Shown: positions 14,660 to 22,661 of the stretch, in pieces
Layout: every line of letters begins with the position of its first letter
Numbering within the stretch: the stretch's first letter is position 1
NCBI GenBank assembly: GCA_041609895.1
Contig: JBFIPX010000013.1
Location: 1-33,312, forward strand
DNA: 33,312 nt
Direction of reading: 5' to 3'
Origin: JAHHLP01 sp041609895
GTDB taxonomy: Bacteria; Bacteroidota; Rhodothermia; Rhodothermales; JABDKH01
Program-made: the position numbers and the translations under genes
Notes under the pieces: generated by a model
Databases searched by the model: none
What the model saw: only the letters and a program-made list of their open reading frames with translations
Told to the model about the DNA's origin: nothing

Positions 14660-15574
14660 TCACCCACGAAAGGGCGCCCGAACGGTCAACGCGGCCGGAA
14701 GCACTTTGATCTCCGCCTCGACTGCCTCCTCCGTCAAGATCTCGCCGTCCACATGAACGGGAATGGGCGCACCCATCTCGATAACCGTGTGCGAGGTCTT
14801 CAAGTACGTCACACCCCTCGCCCGCACGTGGCCGCCCCGGAAAGTCCTGGGCAACAGCCAAAGCATCTGTGGAACTGTTCTTCCCTCCACGAGGCAGAGA
14901 TCGAGCTGGCCGTCGAAGATGTCCGCGTCCGGCGTCAGGTAAAAGCCGCCGCCGGAGCAGGCCCCGTTGCCCAGCGTTACCATCAACGTGTCCCCCTCGC
15001 GCCGCCAACCGTCGGCGCTGACCGCCATTGTCATCGGGGTCCAGCTTCCGAGTATGCGCAGCGCCACCCACAGGTAGCCAAGCGTGCCGCGTATCTTGCG
15101 CGATCTTCGGGCTCGCTCTGCAACCATGGAGTCAAAGCCCATACCTATCGCATTCACGAAGAAACCAGATATGGACGCTCCGGAGACATCACGGATGGAC
15201 GCAACGCCAGCATCGACACTACGTTCTTTCCCATTGACAATGCCCGTCACGATCTCGTCAATCCGGGACGGAAGGTTCAGCATCTTGGCGAAGTCATTTC
15301 CACTGCCAGAGGGAATCACTGCGAAAGCGGCATCGCCGCCTGAAGAATGTAGGCCCCATGCCGTTTCGTGAACCGTACCGTCGCCGCCCAGAGCAACGAC
15401 GAGGTCGTACGCACGGCTCGACTCTTCGGCAAGGCGACGCGCATGCCCGCGGCCGTCGGTTTCCATCACGCGGGGTTTGATCTTGTGGCGCCTGAAAGCC
15501 GCCAGGACCGCATCCAGTCGTCGCGCCGCCAACCCCTTGCCCGCCGTGGGATTCATTATGATGGCGGTGTTCAC
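14660..15574 (-). CDS. Diacylglycerol kinase-like lipid kinase (YegS/DgkB family)
   Basis: 304 residues, the family's usual size. The DAGK catalytic signature is complete: 'NPTAGKG' (8-14), 'VALGGDGTVHE' (60-70) and 'IPSGSGNDFA' (87-96). A C-terminal beta-sandwich contains 'VTLGNGACSGGGFYLTPDADIFDG' type sequence around 200-220 and 'IPVHVDGE' near 275. Such enzymes phosphorylate diacylglycerol or related lipids at the inner membrane; the exact lipid is not predictable. The start is GTG 15574. It is the first gene of the group with deoC and the SPOR lipoprotein. Confidence 0.9.
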   Translation of the reverse strand: MNTAIIMNPTAGKGLAARRLDAVLAAFRRHKIKPRVMETDGRGHARRLAEESSRAYDLVVALGGDGTVHETAWGLHSSGGDAAFAVIPSGSGNDFAKMLNLPSRIDEIVTGIVNGKERSVDAGVASIRDVSGASISGFFVNAIGMGFDSMVAERARRSRKIRGTLGYLWVALRILGSWTPMTMAVSADGWRREGDTLMVTLGNGACSGGGFYLTPDADIFDGQLDLCLVEGRTVPQMLWLLPRTFRGGHVRARGVTYLKTSHTVIEMGAPIPVHVDGEILTEEAVEAEIKVLPAALTVRAPFRG

Positions 15575-15728
15575 GGCGACGCCCCTCGTGTCCGCTTCGG
15601 CCCCACGCTAAACACCTGCCGGATGTATCTTTCAGGAACCATGTCGTGCACCAACAAAGGTTTCACGTAAGCCGCCAAAGATCGACTTGAAATCCCACTG
15701 TCTCTATTGCCTCCCATCCGGCTTCTCC

Positions 15729-16658
15729 ATGTGCTCACAATACGTATTTGCAGCCTTCCTCGCGTCGAGCGTGCTGCTTGGCGCCTGTAAACCGGCCCCT
15801 ACCAATACGCGATCGGCGACCCAGTATACGGACGACCTGGGACGAAGCGTCGAGATAGTCGTGCCGGTCGACAGAATGGTCTCTCTTGCACCCAACCTGA
15901 CGGAAATCGCATTCGCCGCCGGCGCCGGCGACCGACTGTTTGGCGTCACCTCTGCCGACAACTACCCTCCGGAGGTCGACACGATTCCGAAATTCAATGC
16001 CGTTCCCATCGACTTCGAGGCGATTCGCACGCTTGAACCGGACGTCGTTCTTGCAACGGATCAGGTCAACAGCCCGAAGGACGCGACGATGTTCGAATCG
16101 TTGGGCACCCCTGTTTACTTCCTGACGTTCTCGTCGCTCGACGATATCTTCGACGCGGTAGTGACTGTCGGGAGCCTGGCGGGTACCAAGAGGCGCGCCT
16201 CTGATCACTCGACAACGCTCCGGCAGGCCGTGATGGACCTGCGTGACCGGACCAGAGCGATCGAATCACGGCCGAAGGTTTTGTTTCTGATCGGCGAGGA
16301 CACTCTGTTTGGTTTCGGACAGGGGTCGTATGTCCACGAAATCATCGACGCAGCCGGCGGTATCAGTGTATCGGCAGCCGAGCCCCTGGCTGCACCCGTA
16401 TTCAGCGACGAATACGTAATCGAACAACAGCCAGAGGTGATCGTCGGGTCTTTCTCGCCAGACGTGGATGCCGACCGGTTGCTTGAACTGCATCCAGCAT
16501 GGCGAACGGTCCCTGCCATCCAGAACGGTCGCGTTTACGCGATCAATCCCGACGTCGTGCTTCGACCGGGTCCCCGAGTAGTTGAGGGGGCCTACCGAAT
16601 GGCTCTGTTGCTACACCCTGAACTGTTCGGCAACTCGCCCGTGACCAGCAGTCGTTAG
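15729..16658 (+). CDS. BtuF-like ABC transporter substrate-binding lipoprotein
   Basis: 309 residues from ATG 15729, which gives a clean lipoprotein signal peptide 'MCSQYVFAAFLASSVLLGAC'; TTG 15687 would place 14 odd residues before it. The mature protein is a class-III binding protein: 'DDLGRSVEI', 'RMVSLAPNLTEIAFAAGAGDRL', 'EAIRTLEPDVVLAT', 'GSYVHEIIDAAGG' and 'ALLLHPELFG'. The 'SLAPNLTEI..A' and 'TSADNYPPEV' phrases are most like BtuF (vitamin B12), but heme or siderophore binding proteins share them. The permease gene follows after 2 nt. No ATPase gene accompanies it here. Confidence 0.85.
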   Translation: MCSQYVFAAFLASSVLLGACKPAPTNTRSATQYTDDLGRSVEIVVPVDRMVSLAPNLTEIAFAAGAGDRLFGVTSADNYPPEVDTIPKFNAVPIDFEAIRTLEPDVVLATDQVNSPKDATMFESLGTPVYFLTFSSLDDIFDAVVTVGSLAGTKRRASDHSTTLRQAVMDLRDRTRAIESRPKVLFLIGEDTLFGFGQGSYVHEIIDAAGGISVSAAEPLAAPVFSDEYVIEQQPEVIVGSFSPDVDADRLLELHPAWRTVPAIQNGRVYAINPDVVLRPGPRVVEGAYRMALLLHPELFGNSPVTSSR

Positions 16659-16660
16659 CG

Positions 16661-17683
16661 ATGCCTCGCAACATACTCCTCTTCGCGCTCGCCTTTCTCG
16701 TCTTTGGGGCATCCCTGCTGTTCGCGCTCACCCTGGGTGATACTATATCGACTGGCGATGTCGCCAGAACGATTGGCTCAAGGTTGTCAGACTCGGTCGA
16801 TCCGCCGGGAGGAGCCATCGACGACATTGTCTGGCTACTGCGGATCCCACGAGGGCTAATGGCGGTCCTGTGTGGGGGTGGACTTGCCATTGTTGGCGTC
16901 GCTATGCAGGCACTCGTTCGAAATCCGCTTGCCGAACCTTACATCCTCGGGATATCCAGTGGCGCCTCTGCCGGAGCCTCCCTATTCTTCCTAGGACTCC
17001 TGCCACCAATCGTCAGCCGGGCGGCAACACTTCCCGTGGCAGCTTTCCTCGGCGGTCTGTTTTCCGTCAGCGTCGTCTACTTGATCGCTCGCGAAGGCCC
17101 ACGACTTTCCGTGGCACGATTGCTACTTGCCGGAGTATCGATCTCGGCACTGATGGGGTCGATCACGTCGGTCATCACGTTTGCTTCTCCTGACCCGGAC
17201 AAACTTCGGACGGTACTGTTCTGGCTGCTGGGATCGCTGGGCGGGTCACGCTGGGACCTGCTCGCAATACCGGCGATAGCAACCCTGGCCGGGGGGGTGA
17301 TATTGGTTGCGTTCTCTCGCCAGATGGATGCACTCCTGACCGGCGAGGAGCCGGCGCGAAGCCTTGGCGTACCTGTCGAGGGTCTGAAAACGATCCTGAT
17401 TCTGATAGGCGCGCTTGTTACCGGGACGCTCGTATCAGCCACCGGCGTAATCGGATTCATCGGGCTGATCATTCCGCACGTCGTTCGGCTGCTTATCGGA
17501 GTTTCGCACAGCCGTGTGATTCCACTCAGCTTTCTGCTTGGCGGCGCATTCCTTCTATGGTCAGATACGATCGCCCGATCGATATTCCCCTCGCAGGACC
17601 TTCCTGTAGGCGTCGTAACGGCAATCTTCGGAGTGCCGTTTTTTCTAGCTCTGCTAAGAAAAAGTGAGTATCGGTTCGGGTGA
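16661..17683 (+). CDS. BtuC/FecCD-family ABC transporter permease
   Basis: 340 residues with about nine to ten TM helices. Family motifs: 'LRIPRGLMAVLCGGGLAIVG' at the first conserved loop, 'NPLAEPYILGISSGASAGA', 'LFWLLGSLGG', the coupling-helix region 'GEEPARSLGVPVE', and 'GVIGFIGLIIPHVVRLLIG'. The protein forms the membrane channel for B12, heme or iron-siderophore import together with the preceding binding protein, 2 nt upstream. The partner ATPase (BtuD/FhuC type) is missing from the window: the next gene is a prenyltransferase. The ATPase may be encoded elsewhere. Confidence 0.93.
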   Translation: MPRNILLFALAFLVFGASLLFALTLGDTISTGDVARTIGSRLSDSVDPPGGAIDDIVWLLRIPRGLMAVLCGGGLAIVGVAMQALVRNPLAEPYILGISSGASAGASLFFLGLLPPIVSRAATLPVAAFLGGLFSVSVVYLIAREGPRLSVARLLLAGVSISALMGSITSVITFASPDPDKLRTVLFWLLGSLGGSRWDLLAIPAIATLAGGVILVAFSRQMDALLTGEEPARSLGVPVEGLKTILILIGALVTGTLVSATGVIGFIGLIIPHVVRLLIGVSHSRVIPLSFLLGGAFLLWSDTIARSIFPSQDLPVGVVTAIFGVPFFLALLRKSEYRFG

Positions 17684-17762
17684 TTCCGTTCGGATGAATC
17701 GCGGTAAACATCTATCACCCGCCCGCGTATATGCGTCCCCTTTTGGCATCCTCGAAACCTGC

Positions 17763-18803
17763 ATGAGCGAGTCCACCCTTACTGAACGCCCCTTACTCGA
17801 CAGCTCGTCTCGTCCAGTCGACGGTATGGTGCCCAGTACGTTACAGGGAATACGTGAACCGGTAGCTGAAGACCTGAAGGAGTTTCGCCGCTACTTTCGC
17901 GGCGCCATGCGAACGGACGTACGGCTACTCGATCGCATCGTCCAGTATGTGCTTAGGCAAAAGGGAAAGCAGATTCGCCCCACCCTTGTACTTCTCTCGG
18001 CACGGCTCTTCGGCCAGGTGAGCGAGAAGACCTATCGGGGCGCCGCCTTGGTAGAACTGCTCCACTCCGCGACGCTCATTCATGACGATGTCGTAGATGA
18101 GGCCGAACATCGGCGAGGGGTGTTCTCAATCAACGCCTTGTGGAAGAATAAGATATCTGTGCTATTCGGCGATTTCCTGTTGAGCCGGGGATTGCTGTTG
18201 GCTCTGGAGTACGGCGACTACGACCTGTTGCAGACGATGTCCGATGCAGTACGCAGGATGAGTGAAGGCGAACTGCTTCAGATCGAGAAATCACGGCGGC
18301 TGGACATCGATGAGGAGACCTATTTCAGAATCATTTCAGACAAGACGGCATCGCTCATCTCGGCCTGCACGGTATCCGGCGCCATAAGCGTTGGGGCGCC
18401 CGACGATCGGATCAGCCAGATGAAAATACTGGGCGAAAAGCTTGGCTTGGCATTTCAAATCCGTGATGATCTCTTCGACTACGGAGCCGAGGGCACGGGC
18501 AAGCCTTCAGGCATCGATCTCAAGGAGAAGAAACTCACGCTCCCCCTTATCTACTCCCTATCACAGGCCGATTCAAGTGACAGAAGGCGTGTGATGCGAA
18601 TTGTTCGACGAAATCGTAAGAGCAAGGAAGACCTCGCCGAGGTCGTGCAGTTCGTCGACAGCAGCGGCGGCCTCGAGTACGCCAGAGAACGGATGCGTCG
18701 GCTGGCTGATGACTCACAGGCAATCCTCGCCGAAATGCCTGCGTCTTCGGCTCGCGCAGCGATGTCCGGGTTGGTCGAATACACGATTCGTCGTCGGCGC
18801 TAA
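17763..18803 (+). CDS. Polyprenyl diphosphate synthase (trans-isoprenyl)
   Basis: 346 residues from ATG 17763; the frame is open to 17664 and ATG 17826 is also possible. Both aspartate-rich motifs are present: 'LIHDDVVDEAEHRRG' (FARM, Asp108-Asp112) and 'FQIRDDLFDY' (SARM, Asp235-Asp239), plus 'KGKQIRPTLVLLSARL' and 'GIDLKEKKLTLPLI'. The family condenses isopentenyl diphosphate onto allylic diphosphates. Small residues before the first motif (HSATLIHDD) suggest a long product such as the quinone side chain, so an octaprenyl/heptaprenyl synthase (IspB/HepT type) is most likely. It follows the permease gene by 79 nt. Confidence 0.9.
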   Translation: MSESTLTERPLLDSSSRPVDGMVPSTLQGIREPVAEDLKEFRRYFRGAMRTDVRLLDRIVQYVLRQKGKQIRPTLVLLSARLFGQVSEKTYRGAALVELLHSATLIHDDVVDEAEHRRGVFSINALWKNKISVLFGDFLLSRGLLLALEYGDYDLLQTMSDAVRRMSEGELLQIEKSRRLDIDEETYFRIISDKTASLISACTVSGAISVGAPDDRISQMKILGEKLGLAFQIRDDLFDYGAEGTGKPSGIDLKEKKLTLPLIYSLSQADSSDRRRVMRIVRRNRKSKEDLAEVVQFVDSSGGLEYARERMRRLADDSQAILAEMPASSARAAMSGLVEYTIRRRR

Positions 18804-18833
18804 ACCAAGCGAATAAATCTTTCATCATTCTGA

Positions 18834-19580
18834 ATGCCTACGCTCCATCTACTTGGAACTGGAAGTGCGCACTCGTCGCCTGAGCGAACGACGACAATGC
18901 TGGCAGTAACCGAGGGTGATTCAACTATCGTCATCGACTGTGGTGGCGACGTTGCCCAGCGATTGCTGGCCTCGGGCATAGACCTTGAGACAGTCGACGG
19001 ACTCATTGTTACGCACGAGCATCCTGATCATGTCGGCGGCTTTCCACTCTTTATCGAAAAGCTATGGCTCGCAGGGCGCCGGCGTTCACTGACGATCTTT
19101 GGCATTCCGGAAGCGATCCAACAGGCGCGCAAATGCTGGGAGGTCTTCGATACCAGTCATTGGAAGGGACTGCCGGACCTTATCTACGTCGAGGTGTCTC
19201 ACGAGGAAAGGGCTGAGGTTCTCGAGGATGACAGCTTCGAAGTCACGGCATCGCCGGGCCAACACGCAACACCCGTAATCGGACTTCGGGTAGTGAGCAA
19301 GAGAACGGGCGGAGTCATGACCTACTCCTGCGACACCGAACCCTGTGAGAGTATTGCCCGGCTCTCGAACCGCTCGGACCTGCTTGTACATGAAGCCAAC
19401 GGAAAGGGCCCCGGTCATTCATCGGCGCGGCAAGCAGCGGAAGTGGCGCGAGACACAGGGGCACGCCGCCTGATCCTGATCCATCTGCCCCCTGAGATCC
19501 CGAACGACGAAATGCAGCTCGTCCGGCGCATCTTCCCAAACGTCGAAACGGGAGAGGAATTGGCGACCTATTCGTTCTAG
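18834..19580 (+). CDS. MBL-fold hydrolase, RNase Z-like
   Basis: 248 residues. A metallo-beta-lactamase fold is shown by 'LHLLGTGSAHSSPER' at the N-terminus, the metal motif 'THEHPDHVGG' (His61, His63, Asp65, His66), 'SPGQHATPVIGLRV' (third metal-ligand region), 'SCDTEPCES' and 'LILIHLPPE'. The 'GTGSA.S.PER..' start and 'YSCDT' place it in the RNase Z/arylsulfatase-like group. It lacks the long exosite arm of true RNase Z and may be a phosphodiesterase-like enzyme. It lies 30 nt after the prenyltransferase gene and converges on the acyl-CoA carboxylase gene. Confidence 0.85.
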   Translation: MPTLHLLGTGSAHSSPERTTTMLAVTEGDSTIVIDCGGDVAQRLLASGIDLETVDGLIVTHEHPDHVGGFPLFIEKLWLAGRRRSLTIFGIPEAIQQARKCWEVFDTSHWKGLPDLIYVEVSHEERAEVLEDDSFEVTASPGQHATPVIGLRVVSKRTGGVMTYSCDTEPCESIARLSNRSDLLVHEANGKGPGHSSARQAAEVARDTGARRLILIHLPPEIPNDEMQLVRRIFPNVETGEELATYSF

Positions 19581-19619
19581 GAAGTCACCGCTGAAGCCTA
19601 CAAGCGCTCTTGGTGGTGC

Positions 19620-21293
19620 CTATGTTTGAATCACACCCGGATTGAACGGTGGAATTTTCGGGTTATGATTGGCCGCCTCTATCCCTCTGCTTATCCATGC
19701 CCGCGTGTCCACCGGGTCGATGATCTCGTCGACCCACAGCCTAGCCGCGGCATAGTATGGAGAGGCGTGCGCCTCGTATTTCTCCTCAATCTCGCGGAGC
19801 ATGCTGCGGCGCTCATCATCGTCTATCTCCCGACCCTTCTTTTCCAGCTTGGACACCTGAATCTGCAGCAACGTCTTTGCCGCCTGTGAGCCACCCATTA
19901 CGGCTATCTTGGCTGTCGGCCAAGCACATATGAGTCGCGGATCGTAGGCCTTGCCACACATCGCGTAGTTACCCGCACCGTAGGAGTTGCCGACCACCAC
20001 CGTGAACTTCGGTACGACGCTGTTAGCAACGGCGTTGACCATCTTGGCACCGTCCTTAATGATGCCGCCGTGCTCGGCACGAGTACCCACCATAAAACCG
20101 GTAACGTCCTGAAGAAACACAAGCGGGATTCGCTTCTGGTTACAATTCATGACAAATCGGGCGGCCTTATCAGCCGAATCGGAATAGATCACGCCGCCCA
20201 CCTGCATTTCATTCTTCGCGGTCCGTACCACGGTCCGCTGATTGGCGACAATACCTACACTCCAGCCATCGACGCGTGCGTACCCGGTTAGTACGGTCTT
20301 GCCGTACTCCTCCTTGTAGGGCAGCCACGACTCCGCATCGATAATGCGAGAAATCACGTCGAGCATGTCGTACGGCTGCCCGGAGTCCGTGGGGACAATT
20401 CCGTACAGGTCCTGCGAATCGAATGACGGCGGGGCCGGAGTGGAACGCTGTAGCTCGGCGGACGGATACGGGCCGAGGCGCCCTACGAGTTCGCGAATTG
20501 TATTTAGACAGGTGCGATCATCCGGCATTTTGTAATCGGTAACACCAGAAATTTCGGAGTGCGTGGACGCACCGCCCAGGGTCTCCTTGTCGACGTCCTC
20601 ACCAATGGCAGCACGCACGAGAAAAGGTCCGGCAAGGAATACCGATCCGGTACCGTCGACGATCAGGGCCTCGTCACTCATGATCGGCAGATAGGCGCCC
20701 CCGGCGACGCAGCTTCCCATAATGGCGGCGATCTGCGGTATCCCGCGACTTGACAGGACGGCATTGTTTCGGAATATGCGGCCGAAGTGCTCCTTGTCCG
20801 GGAAGATTTCGTCCTGAAGTGGAAGGAATACTCCTGCCGAATCGACAAGGTAGATGATCGGAAGGCGGTTCTCGAGGGCTATCTCCTGCGCGCGGAGGTT
20901 CTTCTTCGCCGTAATCGGAAACCACGCGCCGGCTTTGACGGTCGCGTCGTTCGCCACGATCATGCACAGGCGTCCGCTAACTTTGCCGAGTCCCATGACC
21001 GTTCCTGCTGCCGGGCATCCCCCCTCTTCCTCGTACATGCCGTAAGCTGCAAACGTACCGATCTCCGTGAACTGCTGGTCGTCGTCGATAAGCGATGCTA
21101 TTCGCTCGCGTGCGGTCAATTTTCCTCGACCATGTTCCCGGGCGATCCTTTCCTTACCGCCACCGAGCATCACTTCGCCGGCCTGCACCCGCAGTTCTGT
21201 CACGAGGGACTCATAAGATTGCTTTCGCTTCGCAAAGTCGGTGATCGACGATGCGGGTGATCCAATGTGATGGGCGGGCGACGTGGTTGACAT
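19620..21293 (-). CDS. Acyl-CoA carboxylase beta subunit (carboxyltransferase)
   Basis: 557 residues from ATG 21293 (TTG 21311 adds six). The crotonase-fold carboxyltransferase pair is clear: 'GRGKLTARERIASLIDD' near the start, 'GTVMGLGKVSGR', 'LVDSAGVFLPLQDE', 'IMGSCVAGGAYLPIMSDE', then in the second half 'LQDVTGFMVGTRAEHGGI', 'VVGNSYGAGNYAMCGKAYDP' and 'AVMGGSQAAKTLLQI'. This is the form used by methylcrotonyl-, propionyl- or geranyl-CoA carboxylases. 'FLPLQDEIFPDKEHFGRIFRN' closely resembles methylcrotonyl-CoA carboxylase beta, so leucine breakdown is the best guess. The biotin-carrying alpha subunit is not in the window. Confidence 0.93.
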   Translation of the reverse strand: MSTTSPAHHIGSPASSITDFAKRKQSYESLVTELRVQAGEVMLGGGKERIAREHGRGKLTARERIASLIDDDQQFTEIGTFAAYGMYEEEGGCPAAGTVMGLGKVSGRLCMIVANDATVKAGAWFPITAKKNLRAQEIALENRLPIIYLVDSAGVFLPLQDEIFPDKEHFGRIFRNNAVLSSRGIPQIAAIMGSCVAGGAYLPIMSDEALIVDGTGSVFLAGPFLVRAAIGEDVDKETLGGASTHSEISGVTDYKMPDDRTCLNTIRELVGRLGPYPSAELQRSTPAPPSFDSQDLYGIVPTDSGQPYDMLDVISRIIDAESWLPYKEEYGKTVLTGYARVDGWSVGIVANQRTVVRTAKNEMQVGGVIYSDSADKAARFVMNCNQKRIPLVFLQDVTGFMVGTRAEHGGIIKDGAKMVNAVANSVVPKFTVVVGNSYGAGNYAMCGKAYDPRLICAWPTAKIAVMGGSQAAKTLLQIQVSKLEKKGREIDDDERRSMLREIEEKYEAHASPYYAAARLWVDEIIDPVDTRAWISRGIEAANHNPKIPPFNPGVIQT

Positions 21294-21344
21294 GCGGTCG
21301 ATGGGTTTCAAAACAGGAGCAATGAAATTAGATGAGCGCGCCCC

Positions 21345-21376
21345 AAAAGAAAAGCCCGGCTCGAATACGGCCGGGC
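21345..21376 (-). terminator. Rho-independent terminator after the CsbD-like gene
   Basis: On the minus strand a 7-bp perfect GC stem (GCCCGGC / GCCGGGC; plus positions 21370-21376 and 21354-21360) with a 9-nt loop is followed by TTTTCTTTT (21353-21345). It lies 36 nt past the CsbD-like stop and insulates it from the carboxylase gene downstream. Confidence 0.8.
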
Positions 21377-21411
21377 GTGTGACAGGCTACAGAAAGGATG
21401 TCGAATCAACG

Positions 21412-21606
21412 TCAGATAAAGGCAATGATCTTCTGCATTATTTCGTTGCGAGGCTCGCCCGTCTTGTCATGGATTAGCTCGACCATCTTGGTAAGATCGC
21501 CACGGGCTTTCTTCATTTCGCCATCCTCGAATTCGTGCTCGCTCCAAACCGCCTGGATTTGATCTCTCACGCGCCGCCAACTCTCATTCATGCGCTTGGT
21601 TGCCAT
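21412..21606 (-). CDS. CsbD-like small stress protein
   Basis: 64 residues, the size of CsbD-family proteins, which are induced by general stress in many bacteria and have no established activity. The pattern fits the family: 'MNESWRRVRDQIQAVW' resembles the 'W..LKG..KE.WG' start, and 'EMKKARGDLTKMVELIHDKTGEPRNEI' resembles the 'G....L.G.IQ...G.....A' second helix. Highly charged, cytoplasmic, two helices expected. It has a good ribosome-binding site (21614-21618) and its own terminator, so it is a single transcription unit and probably well expressed. Confidence 0.7.
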   Translation of the reverse strand: MATKRMNESWRRVRDQIQAVWSEHEFEDGEMKKARGDLTKMVELIHDKTGEPRNEIMQKIIAFI

Positions 21607-21613
21607 CGTTACT

Positions 21614-21618
21614 CTCCC
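21614..21618 (-). promoter_or_regulatory. Strong ribosome-binding site of the CsbD-like gene
   Basis: Minus-strand AAGGGAGAG with GGGAG at 21618-21614 and a 7-nt spacer to ATG 21606. This is the best Shine-Dalgarno sequence in the window. Confidence 0.75.
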
Positions 21619-21704
21619 TTAGACCGGTTTTTCTGCATCAAAACTTGAACAGTAACGACAACTACTAAGTTTCAATCAATCTCTTTCGATTGCTCGCCTA
21701 CTGG

Positions 21705-22433
21705 TTATGCAGATAGACCTTGCGAGAAGAGATAGCGCATCAACTTGCGCTTCGCGACCGGAAGAAGCGTCTCGTTGAACGGAAACTCGAGCTCTGTTAC
21801 GAAGTGATAGGTTGCCGGATTGGGAAGTTCTCTATGTTCTGTAACGAGGTCCAGCTTGATAGTTGACGGTGAAGCCTCGACCGCCCCGTGCTGCACACTT
21901 TTGACGTGTGTCGTTTTAAGACTCTGATACCGCTCCTCGTTGCCTGAAAAGATGGACAACTCGTAACGCAAAATGTGGAGCACACGTTCGCTCCGATCAG
22001 GCACCAAGAGATAACCCTCTTTCACATACGACGGAATGATGCCGACCTCCTCGAGCGTCATGTTCTCCTCCACGAACTCGTAGATGGTCCGGCCCTCCTC
22101 GATCGCCTCCTGGATGAAAGGGAGCGCCCACCGGATCAAGTCCTCAAGCAGCTTGAACTGATCGTCGTCCAGCTGCTCCTTGTCGTAGATGACCGCATAG
22201 TTCTCGAGGTCAAGATCCCGAACCACCCCCGGCAGCGAGTCTCTCATTCCCTCCACCTTGTCGATGAGCGTCACAAGTGAATCATGGAGTCCTATGAGCC
22301 GGCCAAGGTGCGGATAGATAATGTTGTGCTTGAATGCTCGTCTTACGTTCTTCAATCCTCCGAGAAAACGATACTGCGCGGCTTCGAGGTCCTTGCCGGC
22401 AGTCAGGAAGAAATCAAGACCGAGTGCGTCCAT
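21705..22433 (-). CDS. Conserved-looking protein of unknown function
   Basis: 242 residues with no signal peptide or TM helix, rich in Glu, Asp and Leu. The first two thirds look helical ('LTAGKDLEAAQYRFLGGLKN', 'IDKVEGMRDSLPGVVRDLDL', 'LDDDQFKLLEDLIRWALPFI'). The last third looks like beta strands ('GYLLVPDRSERVLHILRYEL', 'HFVTELEFPFNETLLPVAKR'). I recognise no family or catalytic motif. A stop-to-start gap of 98 nt separates it from the CsbD-like gene, and it diverges from the tRNA hydroxylase gene across a 228-nt gap that holds a palindrome. Codon use and length support a real gene. Confidence 0.75.
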   Translation of the reverse strand: MDALGLDFFLTAGKDLEAAQYRFLGGLKNVRRAFKHNIIYPHLGRLIGLHDSLVTLIDKVEGMRDSLPGVVRDLDLENYAVIYDKEQLDDDQFKLLEDLIRWALPFIQEAIEEGRTIYEFVEENMTLEEVGIIPSYVKEGYLLVPDRSERVLHILRYELSIFSGNEERYQSLKTTHVKSVQHGAVEASPSTIKLDLVTEHRELPNPATYHFVTELEFPFNETLLPVAKRKLMRYLFSQGLSA

Positions 22434-22543
22434 AGCCCAGATTCTCGTTTTCGTTTTCGTGTTTGACTGTCGGATTCGTGACTACGCTCGCTCGATCAAG
22501 CATCACCGCCCACAGTCAAGTATCGTCGACGCGGGAAGTCGGC

Positions 22544-22566
22544 TTAACATGAGCTTCATGGGTTAA
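22544..22566. promoter_or_regulatory. Imperfect palindrome in a divergent gap, possible operator
   Basis: TTAAC-ATGA-GCT-TCAT-GG-GTTAA: two inverted half-sites, with two extra bases in the right half. It lies 110 nt upstream of the gene at 22433 and 95 nt upstream of GTG 22662. No regulator is identified. Confidence 0.25.
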
Positions 22567-22661
22567 TTAGTACCGCACGCGCATCATTGTTCCCATGTTC
22601 TGCGTTGATCCGTCGTAATCACAGCTGAACCACCTCCTGCTATCTTCCAACTGATCCGCAC

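Noticed and set aside
13712..15343. Plus-strand frames of about 190 codons antisense to deoC and the lipid kinase
   Set aside because: They are shadows of two well-supported enzymes, lack family features and overlap them fully.
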